Shown here: in pieces, positions 6,384 through 8,160 of the stretch
How the letters are laid out: each line of letters begins with the position of its first letter
Position numbering within the stretch: position 1 is the first letter of the stretch
Assembly: GCA_945221685.1 (NCBI GenBank)
Contig: CALYNN010000067.1
Coordinates: forward strand, 1-8,160
Direction of reading: 5' to 3'
Length of the DNA: 8,160 bases
Origin: an uncultured Clostridia bacterium
Lineage (GTDB): Bacteria; Bacillota; Clostridia; Oscillospirales; Acutalibacteraceae
Made by a program: the position numbers and the translations under genes
The notes under the pieces: generated by a model
Databases searched by the model: none
What the model saw: the letters and a program-made list of their open reading frames with translations, nothing else
Told to the model about the DNA's origin: nothing

Positions 6384-7046
6384 TTATATTTCCTTTTTTA
6401 TTATTTCAATAATTGTTTTATGTATTTCCTCAACAGGAAGCGGATTCTTTCCGTCGGAGCAGGGTACAACCGCCCAACCCTGCTTGTAGGCGGCGTAAAG
6501 CGCAGAGTTGCGGCATTTAGTTAAAAACTCTACATCAGCCTCGTGAACATCCTTTTTGCTTTCGTTTCCGTTATAGCGCGATGTCATAAGGCTTTGAGAA
6601 ATTTCAACAGGCATATCAAGATAAATCACCAAATCAGGCTTTGGAATTCCTATTCTGTTGTATTCAAAATCAGCCGACCACTCAAGATATTCATCCCACT
6701 TATCCCGAGGAATTTTTTCCATTTGATAAATTGAGTTTGAGGTTGCGTATCTATCGGCAAGAATAACCGATTTATTATCGTAATCCTTCTTCCAGTTAAG
6801 CATATAGGAGGCATATCTGTCAACTGCGTAAAAAGCTCCTGCGGCATATGCGTTAACATCATCGGCACTTTTTCCGAATTTTCCGTCTAAGTACATTTTA
6901 ACCAAGGTACTTGATGGACTGTTGTAATCAGGCAGCTTTATTTTTCTGAAGCTGATACCGCTGCTTTCAAGATACTTTTCAATTAAAGCAGTTTGAGTTG
7001 ATTTTCCGCTTCCGTCAAGTCCTTCAATAATAATCAGCTTTGCCAT
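6384..7046 (-). CDS. tmk: Thymidylate kinase (dTMP kinase)
   Basis: This enzyme phosphorylates dTMP to dTDP with ATP, an essential step to dTTP in the cytoplasm. The 220-residue P-loop protein starts with the Walker A motif EGLDGSGKST (8-17). The nucleotide-binding core continues with KLPDYNSPSS and the DRY-containing strand ILADRYATSN (95-104). PDLVIYLDMPVE (137-148) is the conserved strand before the lid. The lid region (about 155-172), with SRYNGNESKKDVHEAD, is of the Clostridia type; it differs from E. coli Tmk but is normal for the group. A broader deoxynucleoside monophosphate kinase role cannot be excluded. The start overlaps the preceding stop by one base (TAATG), and AGGAAG lies 11 bases upstream within the DUF896 gene, so coupled translation is likely. 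Confidence 0.92.
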   Translation of the reverse strand: MAKLIIIEGLDGSGKSTQTALIEKYLESSGISFRKIKLPDYNSPSSTLVKMYLDGKFGKSADDVNAYAAGAFYAVDRYASYMLNWKKDYDNKSVILADRYATSNSIYQMEKIPRDKWDEYLEWSADFEYNRIGIPKPDLVIYLDMPVEISQSLMTSRYNGNESKKDVHEADVEFLTKCRNSALYAAYKQGWAVVPCSDGKNPLPVEEIHKTIIEIIKKEI

Positions 7047-7255
7047 TATGTTTTATGCTTCCTCTCAACCTTTTTCTTGTTGCCTTTTTCATCAACTATA
7101 TATGTGTTTTCAAGCTGACTGACAAGGCTTCGTCTGAACGATTCAATATATTCACTTCTCAACTGAGCCTGCTCAATTCGCTCCTCTTGGGTAAGTCCCT
7201 CTGCCTTTGCCTTATGGGCAAGCTCGTTAATTCTGTTAATTTTTTCCTGAGTCAT
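7046..7255 (-). CDS. DUF896 (YnzC-type, UPF0291) small protein
   Basis: This 69-residue cytoplasmic protein matches the YnzC family. The N-terminal INRINELAHKAKAEGLTQEE and the following RSEYIESFRRSL pattern form the known two-helix hairpin. The C-terminal tail ENTYIVDEKGNKKKVERK is highly basic, as in other members. In B. subtilis ynzC is the third gene of the SOS-linked yneA-yneB-ynzC operon, but the biochemical function is unknown. Here it lies between sigA and tmk. The start is well supported: AAAGGTG lies five bases before the ATG and overlaps the sigA stop codon, and the gap between the two genes is 10 bases. Its stop codon shares one base with the tmk start. Confidence 0.9.
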   Translation of the reverse strand: MTQEKINRINELAHKAKAEGLTQEERIEQAQLRSEYIESFRRSLVSQLENTYIVDEKGNKKKVERKHKT

Positions 7256-7260
7256 AAATA

Positions 7261-7267
7261 CACCTTT
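7261..7267 (-). promoter_or_regulatory. Ribosome binding site of the DUF896 gene, overlapping the sigA stop codon
   Basis: AAAGGTG begins inside the TAA of sigA and ends five bases before the ATG at 7255. Ribosomes finishing sigA would clear or reload this site, so translation of the DUF896 gene is probably coupled to sigA. Confidence 0.7.
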
Positions 7268-8160
7268 AGTCTAAGAAATCTCTTAATTTTTTGCTTCTGC
7301 TGGGATGGCGGAGCTTCCTTAAAGCCTTGGCTTCAATTTGGCGGATACGCTCTCTTGTAACATTAAACTCCTTGCCCACCTCTTCAAGAGTTTTGGGATT
7401 TCCGTCCTCAAGACCAAAACGCAGTGAAAGCACCTTTTCCTCTCTTGGAGTAAGGGTTTTGAGCACCTCTGAAAGCTGTTCCTTAAGCAAGCTCATTGAA
7501 GCGGCGTCAGCAGGTGCAAGGGCTTCGTCATCGGGAATAAAGTCACCGAGGTGGGAGTCCTCCTCCTCGCCGATAGGAGTTTCAAGGGATACAGGCTCCT
7601 GTGCCACTCTCAATATTTCTCTGACCTTATCAACTGACATATCCTCAAGATATTCGGCAATCTCATCAGGAGTAGGCTCCCTGCCGTTCATATGAAGCAG
7701 CTGACTGCTTGCTTTTTTTACCTTGTTAATTGTTTCAACCATATGCACGGGAATACGAATTGTTCTCGCCTGATCGGCAATAGCTCTTGTAATTGCCTGC
7801 CTAATCCACCAGGTTGCATAAGTGGAAAACTTAAAGCCCTTTGTGTAATCGAACTTATCAACCGCTTTAATAAGTCCTAAATTACCCTCTTGTATTAAAT
7901 CAAGAAACTGAAGTCCCCTGCCCACATATCTCTTTGCAATGCTTACAACAAGCCTTAAATTTGCTTCGGCAAGTCGTTTTTTTGCTTCCTCGTCATCGTC
8001 TGAAATTCTGATTGCAAGTTCAATTTCCTCCTCCGGAGTAAGAAGAGGTACCTTACCGATTTCCTTAAGATATACTTTAACAGGGTCATCCATTGCGTCG
8101 TTGTCGTTAACTGCAACGGTATCTGCGGCGTCTGTTTCCTTTGGACGATCAACCTCAAGG
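7266..8160 (-). CDS. rpoD: Primary RNA polymerase sigma factor SigA/RpoD, 5' end outside the window
   Basis: This is the housekeeping sigma-70 factor that directs RNA polymerase to -35/-10 promoters. The last 297 residues are visible, and the frame stays open to the window edge upstream of the internal ATG at 8093. That Met lies at the start of region 1.2 (DDPVKVYLKEIG), so it is not the gene start. Region 2 is present with RLVVSIAKRYVGRGLQFLDL, KFSTYATWWIRQAITRAI and ARTIRIPVH. Region 3 follows with GREPTPDEI and EPVSLETPIGEEED. Region 4 contains TPREEKVLSLRFGL and the helix-turn-helix TLEEVGKEFNVTRERIRQIE, then LRKLRHPSR and LRDFLD at the end, as in SigA proteins. The missing part is the variable N-terminal region 1.1. 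The usual Gram-positive neighbour dnaG would lie beyond the right edge, which cannot be seen. Confidence 0.97.
   Translation of the reverse strand, partial: LEVDRPKETDAADTVAVNDNDAMDDPVKVYLKEIGKVPLLTPEEEIELAIRISDDDEEAKKRLAEANLRLVVSIAKRYVGRGLQFLDLIQEGNLGLIKAVDKFDYTKGFKFSTYATWWIRQAITRAIADQARTIRIPVHMVETINKVKKASSQLLHMNGREPTPDEIAEYLEDMSVDKVREILRVAQEPVSLETPIGEEEDSHLGDFIPDDEALAPADAASMSLLKEQLSEVLKTLTPREEKVLSLRFGLEDGNPKTLEEVGKEFNVTRERIRQIEAKALRKLRHPSRSKKLRDFLD

Noticed and set aside
7291..7695. 134-residue open frame on the plus strand opposite sigA
   Set aside because: It lies wholly antisense to highly conserved sigA codons, has low-complexity Ser/Leu-rich composition and matches no family I recognise.
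7955..8158. 67-residue minus-strand frame at the right edge
   Set aside because: It is an out-of-frame shadow of sigA, whose correct frame stays open to the edge and encodes region 1.2.
1..8160. CRISPR array, tRNA or rRNA genes, riboswitch, transposase or defence system
   Set aside because: I saw no regularly spaced repeats, RNA gene signatures or encoded recombinase or nuclease domains. Almost all of the window is accounted for by housekeeping genes.

Overview
The window looks like chromosomal housekeeping sequence from a low-GC Gram-positive anaerobe of the class Clostridia, probably a gut Oscillospirales/Ruminococcaceae type. The evidence is a SigA-type sigma factor, a DUF896 (YnzC-type) protein, a Clostridia-style thymidylate kinase, and an mltG gene directly followed by a U32-family tRNA hydroxylation gene, an order that recalls the Bacillus yrrL to yrrO region. 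The genus cannot be fixed from this sequence alone.

Every gene lies on the minus strand and reads from right to left. From 8160 down to 1397 there is one compact array, almost certainly an operon: rpoD/sigA (5' end outside the window), a DUF896 protein, tmk, a DUF2156 acyl/aminoacyl-transferase-like protein, a GNAT acetyltransferase, a DJ-1/PfpI protein, 5-formyltetrahydrofolate cyclo-ligase, mltG and a U32 protein of the TrhP type. Neighbouring genes overlap by 1 to 10 bases or are separated by 1 to 21 bases. Several stop codons sit in or beside the next ribosome binding site, so translational coupling is likely. No internal promoter is evident. The operon joins transcription initiation, dTTP and folate metabolism, tRNA wobble-base modification and control of glycan strand length. 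This mix suggests growth-linked co-expression rather than one pathway.

The operon ends at a strong intrinsic terminator hairpin (1362-1391) followed by seven U residues. That U-tract runs directly into the ATG of the last gene, a class B penicillin-binding protein at 198-1355. This protein has the membrane anchor, the SxxK and the SxN motifs, but it stops before the KTG motif, so it lacks the C-terminal third of the transpeptidase fold. Its stop codon lies at the edge of a sharply AT-rich segment (1-197, about 23% GC) that holds no recognisable gene. That segment contains a near-perfect 17-bp-arm hairpin, two overlapping smaller palindromes and a short direct repeat. The simplest reading is that the PBP gene was broken by a rearrangement or an element insertion, or that an assembly junction lies here.

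I see no CRISPR array, recombinase, defence gene or other clearly novel system. The points most worth checking are the left edge (truncated PBP, hairpin, AT-rich sequence), the terminator fused to a start codon, and the DUF2156-GNAT overlapping pair inside a sigA operon.
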